In this document: positions 9,846 to 20,484 of the stretch, in pieces
Numbering within the stretch: position 1 is the stretch's first letter
Layout of the letters: the number at the start of each line of letters is the position of its first letter
Assembly: GCA_030710605.1 (NCBI GenBank)
Contig: CP092872.1
Location: 4,412,715 to 4,476,714, forward strand
Direction: 5' to 3'
Source of the DNA: Cordylochernes scorpioides
Lineage: Eukaryota > Arthropoda > Arachnida > Pseudoscorpiones > Chernetidae
DNA length: 64,000 bases
Made by a program: the position numbers and the translations under genes
The notes under the pieces: generated by a model
Seen by the model: the letters and a program-made list of their open reading frames with translations, nothing else
Told to the model about the DNA's origin: nothing
Databases searched by the model: none

Positions 9846-9956
9846 TATTTATATAGAGTTTTATCAAAATATGTATTATATTACTCGACAGAGAGTATGG
9901 GTATTATGTATATTGAACTATCAAATTCTATATCTGGTTAAACAATATTGTTTAAG

Positions 9957-10056
9957 NNNNNNNNNNNNNNNNNNNNNNNNNNNNNNNNNNNNNNNNNNNN
10001 NNNNNNNNNNNNNNNNNNNNNNNNNNNNNNNNNNNNNNNNNNNNNNNNNNNNNNNN
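9957..10056. other. Assembly gap (100 N)
   Basis: Exactly 100 N. The left flank ends TTTAAG and the right flank begins AGGACAA. The paralogue near 16424-16434 reads TTTAAGAGGACAA without interruption, so probably little or nothing is missing. Confidence 0.97.
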
Positions 10057-10303
10057 AGGACAAAGAAATGGTGAATGAGATAAACTTACAAATTACTTCG
10101 TTAGTTTATATATTGTCCAAACGGATAAGTTAATGGTAAAAAAAGAGAATTTTAGAATATTTTTAATGTATATTTTATTGTTTTATTGTTCAAGAAAGAG
10201 CATTGTCAAAGAAATAAATCTAAAATGTGTGTTTTGATGATTAATATTTGTTTCATAATAAAAATAATATAAGTTAACCTAAAATGCATTTTGATGTGGT
10301 TTA

Positions 10304-11095
10304 CACCCATTGACACGGAAGTTGTACATTTTACCATGTATATCAGGATTTAGACAATAACTCTGAAAGATATTACAGTGACCTTTATTGAAGACACACG
10401 AGATAACCAATATACAATCATGAACAAAACTTAAGGAAGTTGTACCTTTCAGCATGTATATCAGGATTCAGACAATAACTCTGAAAGATATTACAGTGAC
10501 CTTTATTGAAGACACACGAGATAACCAATATACACTCATGAACAAAACTTAAGGAAGTTGTACCTTTCAGCATGTATATCGGGATTCAGACAATAACTGT
10601 GAAAGATATTACAGTGACCTTTATTGAAGATACACGAGATAACCAATATACACTCATGGACAAAACTTAAGGAAGTTGTACCTTTTAGCATATATATCGG
10701 TATTGAGACAATAACTCTGAAAGATATTACAGTGACCTTTATTGAAGACACACAAGATAACCAATATACACTCATGGACAAAACTTAAGGAAGTTGTACC
10801 TTTTAGCATGTATATCGAGATTCAAACAATAACTCTGAAAGATATTACAGTGACCTTTATTGAAGACACACGAGATAACCAATATACATTCATGGACAGA
10901 ACTAAAGAAAGTTGTACCTTTTAGAGCACGCATATCGGCATTCGGACAATAATTCTTGAACGAAATTTGATTCACAATGACCTTTATTGAAGACACATGA
11001 GATAACCAAGTCTAAACAGCCTCTGTCTCCTTCAGAAAACCAGACGACCGGTGACATCAAAGACCTTCCACTTCCCTAAGTTTGGTCGATGAGTG
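10304..11095. mobile_element. Tc1-type MITE with 118-bp satellite, copy 1
   Basis: The TIR-like ends ACACCCATTGACACGG and the complement of AAGTTTGGTCGATGAGTGT are flanked by TA. The interior is between five and six 118-bp units, each carrying TACACTCATGGACAAAACTT, which itself resembles the terminus. The 3' 170 bp (ACCAGACGACCGGTGACATC) is unique sequence shared with copy 2. Confidence 0.8.
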
Positions 11096-11299
11096 TATAT
11101 ATTATCTCACTGGTGTGAGAAAGGCGAAGAGTGTAAACCAGGACGACATGGAGGTCGACAAACAAACATCAATATTTGACCAAGAATCCTCAAATATTTT
11201 AAACTTTCCTAGAAATTCCTTTTCAATTACCTTTAAGTCAATATACATCTCGGTATAGAGGGCAAGTCAATTAACGACTGCATAACCCTTGGCACCGCT

Positions 11300-11610
11300 A
11301 TATTATATAACATATATATATATGTTCAACATAATCATCTACAAACTCGAAATTTTATATTACCCTTAAGACCTTCGCTTTCCAATACATTTTTATTGTA
11401 TATTTTATAGAGTTTGGTTTTTTAGAGTGTTAGTATTAAAATAACAGACTTCATAACGTTCTTTTAAAGTAAGGTTTATAACCTTTTATATGTTATATAT
11501 ATATATTTCAAAATAAAAAAATGGCATATCCTGACCACTTTCACGTGTACTTTTAGATGTCAGCGCGCCATCTAGTGGAACAGAAATCAACTAAACGTTT
11601 ATTTATATAT
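11300..11610. repeat. Segmental duplication copy 1, right end, with B fragment
   Basis: Matches 18680-18960 (ATAATCATCTACAAACTCGA, TTAGAGTGTTAGTATTAAAA). From about 11520 it is a family B end in reverse orientation (GGCATATCCTGACCAC ... GCGCGCCATCTAGTGGAACA). Confidence 0.7.
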
Positions 11611-11851
11611 ATATATGGTAATTTAAACCAACACCCCCATATTGTATATAACTTATAACAAGATTTTCATGTTGTATAATAGAAACACATCTGTAAATGG
11701 TTATACGCATGATTGACATGTGTAATTACATCATCATATGTATTGTACTTGGTACAAACTGAGGATAAATAAATAAAACTCTGTAATAGATTAAGAGTTG
11801 AGCTAACGCAAAAGATCATATTTAAACATAGAAACTTTCTCCTTGGAATAT

Positions 11852-12028
11852 AAATACTATAAAGTTGAGTGCCAGGAGAAAATTATTTTTTATTAATCGA
11901 CTACACGAGCTTTCGGGCAGTCACGCCCTTCAACTGGACTGAACCAGTTGAAGGGCGTGACTGCCCGAAAGCTCGTGTAGTCGATTAATAAAAAATCATT
12001 TCTCCTGGCACTTAACTTTATAGTATTT
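11852..12028. repeat. Long near-perfect hairpin
   Basis: Arms of about 85 bp are separated by six bases (ACTGAA). The left arm contains GACTACACGAGCTTTCGGGC and the right its complement. Arms are nearly identical, which suggests recent formation. Confidence 0.85.
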
Positions 12029-12162
12029 AGCAAAAGATCATAACGTCTAAAATCGAGATAGATTTAGAATTCCCAAAACAAGGTCTAAAAATGGAAACTG
12101 CCACGGCGTCAGTAGAATTTCACCAGACGATCCACGCCCCTGTCGCAAAAGGCCCCCGTTTT

Positions 12163-12210
12163 AACCTATAAATACAGTCACTTTACAGTCACTTGACAGT
12201 TAGTTCAGCA
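12163..12210 (+). promoter_or_regulatory. Possible TATA-type promoter
   Basis: CCTATAAATACAG sits in a locally GC-richer block (12090-12600), followed by repeated CAGTCACTT. It resembles a Pol II core promoter or part of an LTR, but no reading frame or partner LTR is visible. Confidence 0.2.
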
Positions 12211-12608
12211 TCAGCGCCAGCTCTCGTCGGTTGTACCTCAGGTCCATCTCATCCATCATGTAGACCAGTAAGAAATCTTCTATCTCTCCATCTTTCGCTC
12301 CTAGCTCAACTTTTATCTGTCACGGAACTTTCTTAGTGCAACTGTGTCTTCGTTTTTTTTTTTTGTGTGGACATCCCCAAGCTTTCCACTCTGCCTCGAC
12401 CACGACTGCCTGTACTTTGTGATAACTTTTAACGGTCTTACAAGGTGCAGAGAGGTACTGGAAAACTCCCCATCCTGACTGTTCCTCTCGGTCAACACAC
12501 TATAGCGAGAGTTGACAGAGACTCACACCATAGATTAAGTCGACTGGAAACCTCACTACATTGATAGTCGACAGGATTCTACAAGAACTACCAGGACTTC
12601 ATCACATA

Positions 12609-12800
12609 TATATGTAAGTTTTTAACTTTTAATTAGACAATTTTAATTTCAATTTAGACATTTTTCATTTTAATATAGACACATAGACTTTTCTATAAAA
12701 AGTCTAAATTAAAATGAAAAATGTCAAAATTGAAATGAAAAATGTCTAATTTAAAATTGAAAATGTCTAAATTAAAATTGAAAATGTCTAAATAAAAATT
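12609..12800. repeat. TCTAAATTAAAAT-rich inverted sequence
   Basis: Repeats of AATGTCTAAATTAAAATTGA occur in both orientations. The outer part (GTTTTTAACTTTTAATTAGA) recurs inverted at about 14700-14745, so the Helitron and minisatellite block between looks inserted in this repeat. Confidence 0.5.
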
Positions 12801-12828
12801 AAAGTGTTTAAATTAATATATATATATA

Positions 12829-13284
12829 CTAGCGGATGTGCCCGGCTTCGCCCGGGTTTTACCCGAGTGAATGTTTGTCTAACGAACATTTGTTAAAACA
12901 ATCTCTATAAACTTATAAAACGTACTCGGCTTCGCCCGGGGTTTTACCCGAGTAAAGGTTTGTCTAGCGAACATTTGTTAAAACAATTCTCTAAAAACTT
13001 ATTTAAAAAAAAAAGATATATTTTGATAATTTGAAACTCGTGAATTTGAATCTCTCGATATATTGTTATCATCGTCACAATGGGGGCGCTGCTTGCGAGT
13101 TAAATCTACAAATCTGCAAATAACTCTAAGGATATTCAAGATATTCAGGAAATTATTTTTCAAAAACCTTCCCGGTGTTATATCTAATAATATCCCAAAA
13201 TTTCACGGCGATTGGATGTATGGTTTTTGAATCTATAGAGTGCAGACAAACAGACAGACAGACATTCAATTTTATATATATAGA
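12829..13284 (-). mobile_element. Helitron, minus strand, duplicated 3' terminus
   Basis: Read on the minus strand, the 5' end is TCTATATATATAAAATTGAA (at 13284) and the 3' end hairpin plus CCGCTAG at 12829. A second 3'-terminal hairpin block lies inside at about 12925-12960, so the 3' end is duplicated as at 8217-8905. Confidence 0.85.
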
Positions 13285-13285
13285 T

Positions 13286-14245
13286 AGATTCACTCTTCAT
13301 TGTTGGCTTTTTATCTTACATTCATTCTTCATTGTTGGCTTTTTATATTACATTTACTATTCATTGTTGGCTTTTTATCTTACATTCACTCTTCATTGTT
13401 GGCTTTTTATCTTACATTCATTCTTCATTGTTGGCTTTTTATATTACATTCACTCTTCATTGTTGGCTTTTTATCTTACATTCATTCTTCATTGTTGGCT
13501 TTTTATATTACATTTACTATTCATTGTTGGCTTTTTATCTTACATTCACTCTTCATTGTTGGCTTTTTATCTTACATTCATTCTTCATTGTTGGCTTTTT
13601 ATATTACATTCACTCTTCATTGTTGGCTTTTTATCTTTCATTCATTCTTCATTGTTGGCTTTTTATATTACATTCACTCTTCATTGTTGGCTTTTTATAT
13701 TATATTTACTCTTCATTGTTGGCTTTTCATCTTACATTCATTCTTCATTGTTGGCTTTTTATATTATATTTACTATTCATTGTTGGCTTTTTATCTTACA
13801 TTCATTCTTCATTGTTGGCTTTTTATATTACATTTACTATTCATTGTTGGCTTTTTATCTTACATTCACTCTTCATTGTTGGCTTTTTATCTTACATTCA
13901 TTCTTCATTGTTGGCTTTTTATATTACATTCACTCTTCATTGTTGGCTTTTTATCTTACATTCATTCTTCATTGTTGGCTTTTTATATTACATTCACTCT
14001 TCATTGTTGGCTTTTTATCTTACATTCACTCTGTTGGCTTTTTATATTACATTTACTCTTCATTGTTGGATTTTTATCTTACATTCACTCTTCATTGTTG
14101 GCTTTTTATATTATATTTACTCTTCATTGTTGGCTTTTTTATCTTACATTCATTCTTCATTGTTGGCTTTTTATATTATATTTACTCTTCATTGTTGGAT
14201 TTTTATCTTACATTCATTCTTCATTCTTGGCTTTTTATATTACAT
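13286..14245. repeat. 32-bp minisatellite, about 30 copies
   Basis: The unit CTTCATTGTTGGCTTTTTAT plus CTTACATTCACT varies mainly at CACTC/CATTC/TACT positions. Because 32 is not a multiple of 3 and the unit has no stop codon on the plus strand, all three plus-strand frames stay open for over 320 codons; these are not genes. It abuts a Helitron 5' end on the left and Helitron 3'-subterminal sequence on the right. Confidence 0.97.
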
Positions 14246-14691
14246 TTATCCGAGTGAAAATTTGCCTAACGAATATTATATATTAAGAAGTATAATAAAC
14301 AATGTTAAAGATTAGTTTTATTTATTAATCAAGATTGTGTGTGAATATGTGAGAAAGATGTAATATCGTTGTTGTTTTCTTGGCCGACTGTTTTACATAT
14401 GTTGTTATCTTAAAATTGCTTGTTTTGAATATTTTTTAGATTGAGTTGAATGAATTGCTGAATTTTTTTTTTGTATTATATATAAATAAAATTAACTCTG
14501 TTGATTTTTTTGTATTTAATCGATAACAGCTAAGTTACGCATGTTAATGTTAGGGAAAAATATTTTGATGTTAAGAAAAACCTGCTCCATCTCGTTTTAC
14601 ATAAATGTTGAAAATTTGGTAGAAATTGATGCATTGTAACGAAAGTTTTTAGTGATGTCCTCTTATGAAATTTGCATTTTATTAATATAGA
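14246..14691 (-). mobile_element. Helitron remnant lacking its 3' hairpin
   Basis: The left edge CCGAGTGAAAATTTGCC matches Helitron 3'-subterminal sequence (CCGAGTGAATGTTTGTC at 12865). The right edge read on the minus strand, TCTATATTAATAAAATGCAA, is a Helitron-like 5' end. The terminal hairpin is replaced by the minisatellite. Confidence 0.55.
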
Positions 14692-14782
14692 TATGATAAA
14701 TGTCTAAAAATAAATTAAAATTGTCTAATTAAAAGTTAAAAACCTATATATAAAGAAAAAGGCATATTTTTACAAATTTAAG

Positions 14783-15049
14783 TAAAGCGCTTCAGGTAAT
14801 CTGGACTGAAAACAATAAGGGTTTAAAGATAGAGTGCTTTCTTGTATGAACTTATTTCTTAATGGCTAGAGATTTTTTGTCGTCTTTACATTTATCCAAA
14901 ATACGAAGGAGTTTTCTCCATTTCTGCGATGAAGACCTTTTAAAAACATGGAATAACGATACCTGAGGAAACATAGAAGTTTGATGACTGGTTTCGAAGT
15001 ATGGAGAAATGTATTGATTGTGATTGTAAATATTTTTGAAAATTGTATA
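14783..15049. repeat. Segmental duplication, copy 2, left part
   Basis: Counterpart of 6330-6593 with a few percent divergence by eye. Confidence 0.75.
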
Positions 15050-15966
15050 CACCAATAACTCGCTTTGTGTTTTTTCGAAGTTGCGTCGCTGCTTAATTTT
15101 TACTGATTTTCACTCTGCGTCGTTAGATTTTCGAAGTTGCGTTGTTTTGGATTCGAGTCTTTAATTTTTTTTGAATTTTTTTTTCCTAAAATATGGCAAC
15201 ACCTTTGTTTTTGATTGCGCCATGCCATAAAAATTTTATTTTCAACTAGCGGATGTACCCGGCTTCGCCCGAGGTTTTACCCGAGTAAAGGTTTGTCTAA
15301 CGAACATTTGTTAAAACAATTCTCTATAAACTTATAAAAAAAAGATATATTTTGATAATTTGAAACTCGTAAATTTGAATCTCTCGATAAAGTGAACATT
15401 TTTTCCCGGTCCCTTGAAAAATACTCGATAAGTTGAATAAAATCAATATTAATTGGTTCCCTCGGTAATTGGAAGTTAAAGGAATAGTATCTTTGCCTTG
15501 GAATTGTATCATTATTCTTGTCTCAAATAAATTGCTGTGTCATCCTGAATTTTGTCTTTCCTAATTTTCTACATTACAAAATCATCGTTTTATCTAGTGA
15601 AAATTTTTTCCCGGTCAAATATTTGCCGTGTCATCCTGAGATAATCTTACTTTTGATAAATAATATTTAAGATAACAAACTTAGTGATAAGAAAACTTGT
15701 TATCATCGTCACAATGGGGGCGCTGCTTGCGAATTAAATCTACAAATCTGCAAATAACTCTAAGGGTATTCAAGATATTCATGAAATTATTTTTCAAAAA
15801 CCTTCCCGGTGATATACCTAATAATATCCCAAATTTCACGGCGATTGGATGTATGGTTTTTGAATCTATAGAGTACAGACAGACAGACATTCAATTTTAT
15901 ATATATAGATTTGCGTCGTGTTTTTTTTTTTGGAACGTAACCCCGACGCAAAGCGAGGTATGGGTG
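15050..15966. mobile_element. MITE family H, copy 2, split by a Helitron
   Basis: TIRs CACCAATAACTCGCTTTG and GCAAAGCGAGGTATGGGTG with flanking TA. Removing 15246-15909 restores the sequence of copy 1 at 6786-6796. Confidence 0.88.
15246..15909 (-). mobile_element. Helitron with exact ends shown by empty site
   Basis: A 664-bp non-autonomous element on the minus strand. It starts TCTATATATATAAAATTG at 15909 and ends with a hairpin (CTCGGGCGAAGCCGGG) and CATCCGCTAG at 15246. Copy 1 of the duplication reads TTTTCAA|TTTGCG without it, so insertion was between A and T without target duplication, as established for Helitrons. No coding capacity. Confidence 0.96.
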
Positions 15967-15978
15967 TATAATAAAGTA

Positions 15979-16157
15979 CAGTTAAACCTGTCTATAGCGC
16001 CCCCTCTTGGGACTTACCAAAATAGAGTGCTATAGAGAGAGTGGGTGCTATAGATAGGTCACTTTTAATGTAAATCGCATCGTACTACGTATTTAAAATC
16101 GGGCGCTATAGAGAGGAAGGCGCTATTTAGAGGGGGCGCTATAGACAGGTTTAACTG
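15979..16157. mobile_element. MITE family I, copy 3
   Basis: Both TIRs CAGTTAAACCTGTCTATAGC are intact and flanked by TA. Counterpart of the copy at 6872 within the duplicated block. Confidence 0.88.
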
Positions 16158-16184
16158 TATATCGCATTTTATCAAAATATTGAA

Positions 16185-16325
16185 CTTTTTTATCAACGCG
16201 TATGATTCTTTTTGTATAAAAAAATATTTTACTTTTTCACTGCAATGATAAAAATAATGGGAGGGCCTGGCTCATCAGTGGTGAACCCTCCCAGCGGTTT
16301 CTCCAGTTTAATCTACCATAATGGA
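16185..16325 (+). mobile_element. MITE A fragment in duplication copy 2
   Basis: AACGCGTATGATTCTTTTTG, TGCAATGATAAAAATAATGG and GTGAACCCTCCCAGCGGTTT. Counterpart of 9700-9845. Confidence 0.65.
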
Positions 16326-16677
16326 TCTTATTTATATATAGAATTATGTATTATATTACTCGACAGTGGGTATTATGTATATTGAACTATCAAATTCTAT
16401 ATCTGGTTAAACAATTTTGTTTAAGAGGACAATGGAATGGTGAATGAGGTAAACTTACAAATAACTTTGTTAGTTTATTTATTGTCCAAACGGATAAGTT
16501 AATGGTAAAAAAAAGAGAGAATTTTAGAATATTTTTAATGTATATTTTATTGTTTTATTGTTCAAGAAAGAGCATTGTCAAAGAAATAAATCTAAAATAT
16601 GTGTATTTTGATGATTAATATTCGTTTCATAATAAAAATAATATAAGTTAACCTAAAATGCATTTTGATGTGGTTTA

Positions 16678-18059
16678 CACTCATTGACAAGGAAGTTGTA
16701 CCTTTCAGCATGTATATCGGGATTCAGACAATAACTCTGAAAGGTATTACAGTGACTTTTATTGAAGACACACGAGATGACCAATATACACTCATGGACA
16801 AAACTTAAGGAAGTTGTACCTTTTAACATGTATATCGAGATTCAAACAATAACTCTGAAAGATATTACAGTGACCTTTATTGAAGACACACGAGATAACC
16901 AATATACACTCATGGACAAAACTTAAGGAAGTTGTACCTTTTAGCATGTATATCGGTATTGAGACAATAACTCTGAAATATATCACAGTGACCTTTATTG
17001 AAGACACACGAGATAACCAATATACACTCATGGACAAACCTTAAGGAAGTTGTACCTTTTAGCATGTATATCGGGATTCAGACAACAACTCTGAAAGATA
17101 TTACAGTGACCTTTATTGAAGACACACGAGATAACCAATATACACTCATGGACAAAACTTAAGGAAGTTGTACCTTTTAGCATGTATATCGAGATTCAGA
17201 CAATAACTCTGAAAGATATTACAATGACCTTTATTGAAGATACACGAGATAACCAATATACACTCATGGACAAAACTTAAGGAAGTTGTACCTTTTAGCA
17301 TGTATATCGGTATTGAGACAATAACTCTGAAAGATATTACAGTGACTTTTATTGAAGACACACGAGATGACCAATATACACTCATGGACAAAACTTAAGG
17401 AAGTTGTACCTTTTAACATGTATATCGAGATTCAAACAATAACTCTGAAAGATATTACAGTGACCTTTATTGAAGACACACGAGATAACCAATATAAACT
17501 CATGGACAAAACTTAAGGAAGTTCTTCCTTTTAGCATGTATATCGGGATTCAGACAATAACTCTGAAAGATATTACAGTGACCTTTATTGAAGACACATG
17601 AGATAACCAATATACACTCATGGACAAAACTTAAGGAAGTTGTACCTTTTAAGCATGTATATCGAGATTCAGACAATAACTCTGAAAGATAATACAAGTG
17701 ACCTTTATTGAAGATACACGAGATAACCAATATACACTCATGGACAAAACTTAAGGAAGTTGTACCTTTTAGCATGTTTATCGGTATTGAGACAATAACT
17801 CTGAAAGATATTACAGTGACCTTTATTGAAGACACACGAGATAACCAATATACATTCATGGACAGAACTAAAGAAAGTTGTACCTTTTAGAGCACGCATA
17901 TCAGCATTCGGACAATAATTCTTGAACGAAATTTGATTCACAATGACCTTTATTGAAGACACATGAGATAACCAAGTCTGAACAGCCTCTGTCTCCTTCA
18001 GAAAACCAGACGACCGGTGACATCAAAGACTTCCACTCCCTAAGTTTGGTCGATGAGTG
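16678..18059. mobile_element. Tc1-type MITE with expanded 118-bp satellite, copy 2
   Basis: Ends ACACTCATTGACAAGG and the complement of AAGTTTGGTCGATGAGTGT, flanked by TA. The interior has about ten to eleven 118-bp units against five to six in copy 1, with homogenised blocks. Reading frames inside are repeats of the same non-coding unit. Confidence 0.85.
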
Positions 18060-18289
18060 TATATATTATCTCACTGGTGTGAGAAAGGCGAAGAGTGTAA
18101 ACCAGGACGACATGGAGGTCGACAAACAAATATCAATATTTGACCAAGAATCCTCAAATATTTTAAACTTTCCTAGAAATTTCCTTTTCAATTCCTTTTA
18201 AGTCAATATACATCTACGTATATAGGGGAAGTCAATTAACGACGGAATAACCCTCGGCGCCTCTAGATCATATATATATATAGATATAT

Positions 18290-18545
18290 TATATTAAAAT
18301 ATTATTTTATCCAAAATTATATTTCATCGATTCAAATACTCTGCTAAATCGACCGCCAGAGGTCACTCTTCCCCTATAAAAACTCGTTGTTGTTCTTTCC
18401 CGTTAGCCAGCTCAAAACCTTTGTACATTATGTAAATAATATTTTCTTTTTTATTCTTACGCCTTAAGCCAGGCAGTACTTTTACCAAATTATGTCTTTT
18501 ATATATTCCTTAGCTCAATTAAAGAAACCTCTGATCAAGACTATT
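18290..18545 (+). repeat. Repeat family J (possible LTR fragment)
   Basis: An inverted counterpart lies at 47965-48205. Contains CCCCTATAAAAACTCGTTG (TATA box), GACCGCCAGAGGTCACTCT and GCCTTAAGCCAGGCAGTAC. A promoter-like core suggests part of an LTR or similar element; unproven. Confidence 0.5.
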
Positions 18546-18679
18546 ATTATTATTGCCACGACTGCATCACCAATACCATTTAGTACTAAAAAGAACCAGC
18601 AAATAACTCCATAGCATAATCCTCAACATAATCTAAATTCAAGCAGAAAATATATTTTCTTTATATAAGATATATATAT

Positions 18680-18960
18680 ATGTGTGTTCAACATAATCAT
18701 CTACAAACTCGATATTTTATATACCCTTTGACTTACGCTTACCAATACTTTTTTATTGTATATTTTATAGAGTTTGGTTTTTTAGAGTGTTAGTATTAAA
18801 ATAACAGAATTCATAACGTTCTTTTAAAGTAAGGTTTATAACTTTTTATATGTTATATATATATATTTCAAAATAAAAAAATGGCATATCCTGACCACTT
18901 TCACGTGTACTTTTAGATGGCAGAGCGCCATCTAGTGGATCAGAAATCAACTAACGGTTT
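18680..18960. repeat. Segmental duplication copy 2, right end, with B fragment
   Basis: Matches 11300-11610. It ends in family B sequence GGCATATCCTGACCACTT ... GCGCCATCTAGTGGATCAG. Confidence 0.7.
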
Positions 18961-18989
18961 ATTTTTTCATATATATACTCGTATATATA

Positions 18990-20483
18990 CACTGATCCGC
19001 AAAATTAAAGGAACAACATATTTATTTTCATTTATCTCAAATTTTATTGAATATTTATCAATTAAATTTTATACACAAATTTATTATTCCATTATTGATT
19101 AGAATACCCGAAATCAAAGAATTCTAACACGTATTTTATTCAAATTAGCCGGTCAAGCAATGATCTTCTTGCAGTCAGTGCATAAATATCTTGGTAATTG
19201 TTGTTAATATGGGGTGTGATCGCCTTTAACTGATAGACAGGCTCTACATCGGTGACCCATACTAAGAATTAGGGAGTTTATCAGCTCCTGTGGAAGCAAC
19301 GCCCACTCTTGTGTTAAGGCTGTTTCTAGCTCATGAGTGTTTCTAGGAAGGGGTTGGAGGGATGAGATCCGCCGTCCTAGGTTGTCCCATACATGCTAAA
19401 TGGGATTTAGGTCTGGGGATCGAGCTGGCCAATTCATCCGAGCAATTGCATGGTTTGGAAAAAAAGTGTCGACCACACCAGCCCTATGTGGACGGGCATT
19501 ATCATCCATTAGAAGAAAGGTTTCTTCCATTTCCCATGCTTGAGGCATTACATATGCTGCCAAGATCTCGTCCCGATACCTCTGTCCAGTCAGGGTTCCT
19601 TGCCGAAAAATATGGAGTGCTGTGCGACCGCCCAAGAAGATTCCAGCCCAGACCATAAAACATTGGCTTCTGTAGGGATCCCTTTCAACCATATTTCGGG
19701 GATTATTTCTGGTTCCTACCTCTCTCCATACAAAGACACGACGATAATAGCTGTTTAGAGAGAATCTGGACTCATCAGTGAACATTTACACGTCTCCATT
19801 CATCTGGATTCCAGGCGACATGTAGTCTGCGCCAAAGTTCCCTTGCTCTCTTTTGAGGTGGTGTCAACGGCACACAAATTATGGGTCGTCGAGCATAGAG
19901 GCCCTTCATGTGAAGCCTTCTGCGTATTGTATCAGTTGAAATGGGAGAAAACTTTCTTCTTATGGTTGATAATGCCCGTCCACATAGGGCTGATGTGGTC
20001 GACACTTTTCTCCAAAACTATGCAATTTCTCGGATGAATTGGCCAGCTCGATCTCCAGACCAAAATCCCATTGAGCATGTATAGAACAATTTAGGACGAC
20101 GGATATTTTCCCTCCAACCCCCTCCTAGAAACACTCATGAGCTAGAAACACACTTTTAAAAAAGAGTGGGCGTTGATTCCACAGGAGCTGATAAACTCCC
20201 TAATTCTTAGTATGGGTCACCGATGTAGAGCCTGTCTATCCGTTAAAGACGATCACACCCTATATTAACAACAATATCCAAGATATTTATGCACTGACTG
20301 CAAGAAGATCAGAAGATTTGACCGGCTAATCTGCATAAAATACGTGTTAGAATTCTTTGATTTCGGGTATTCTAATCAATAATGGAATAATAAATTTGTG
20401 TATAAAATTTCATTGATAAATGTTCAATAAAATTTGAGATAAATGAAAAAAATATGTTGTTCCTTTAATTTTGCGGACCAGTG
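18990..20483. mobile_element. Fold-back Tc1 element (DD34E derivative)
   Basis: The termini CACTGATCCGCAAAATTAAA and the complement of TTAATTTTGCGGACCAGTG are flanked by TA. The two arms are inverted copies of each other for about 510 bp (18990-19505 and 19965-20483), each carrying the C-terminal third of the transposase and the 3' terminus. The 5' terminus and the DNA-binding N-terminus are gone, so the element has become a palindrome made from one end. Confidence 0.88.
19205..19965 (-). pseudogene. Tc1 (DD34E) transposase, 5'-truncated and broken
   Basis: The minus strand gives a linker (ARRPIICVPLTPPQKRAREL), the first Asp (MFTDESRFSLNSYYRR), the second (FLLMDDNARPHRAG) and ARSPDLNPI. The codon expected for the catalytic Glu, 34 residues after the second Asp, is TAG instead of GAG. 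A frame change lies near 19780. The other arm (about 20060) keeps GAG at this site but has its own stop soon after. No helix-turn-helix remains. Confidence 0.88.
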
Positions 20484-20484
20484 T

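Noticed and set aside
9838..10133. Open frames crossing the N gap
   Set aside because: They exist only because N codons are not read as stops.
11852..12028. microRNA gene
   Set aside because: The arms are too long and too perfect for an animal miRNA precursor; a recent inverted duplication is simpler.
13175..14315. Three overlapping long open frames (about 327-360 codons) on the plus strand
   Set aside because: They are the three frames of a stop-free 32-bp tandem repeat; protein content is the same hydrophobic repeat in shifted register.
16690..17960. CRISPR-like regular repeats
   Set aside because: Units are contiguous 118-bp tandem repeats without unique spacers, in a eukaryotic context.
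16792..17962. Several similar 74-119 codon frames on the minus strand (also at 10536-10996 and 4475-4863)
   Set aside because: All are translations of the 118-bp satellite and repeat its length and variants.
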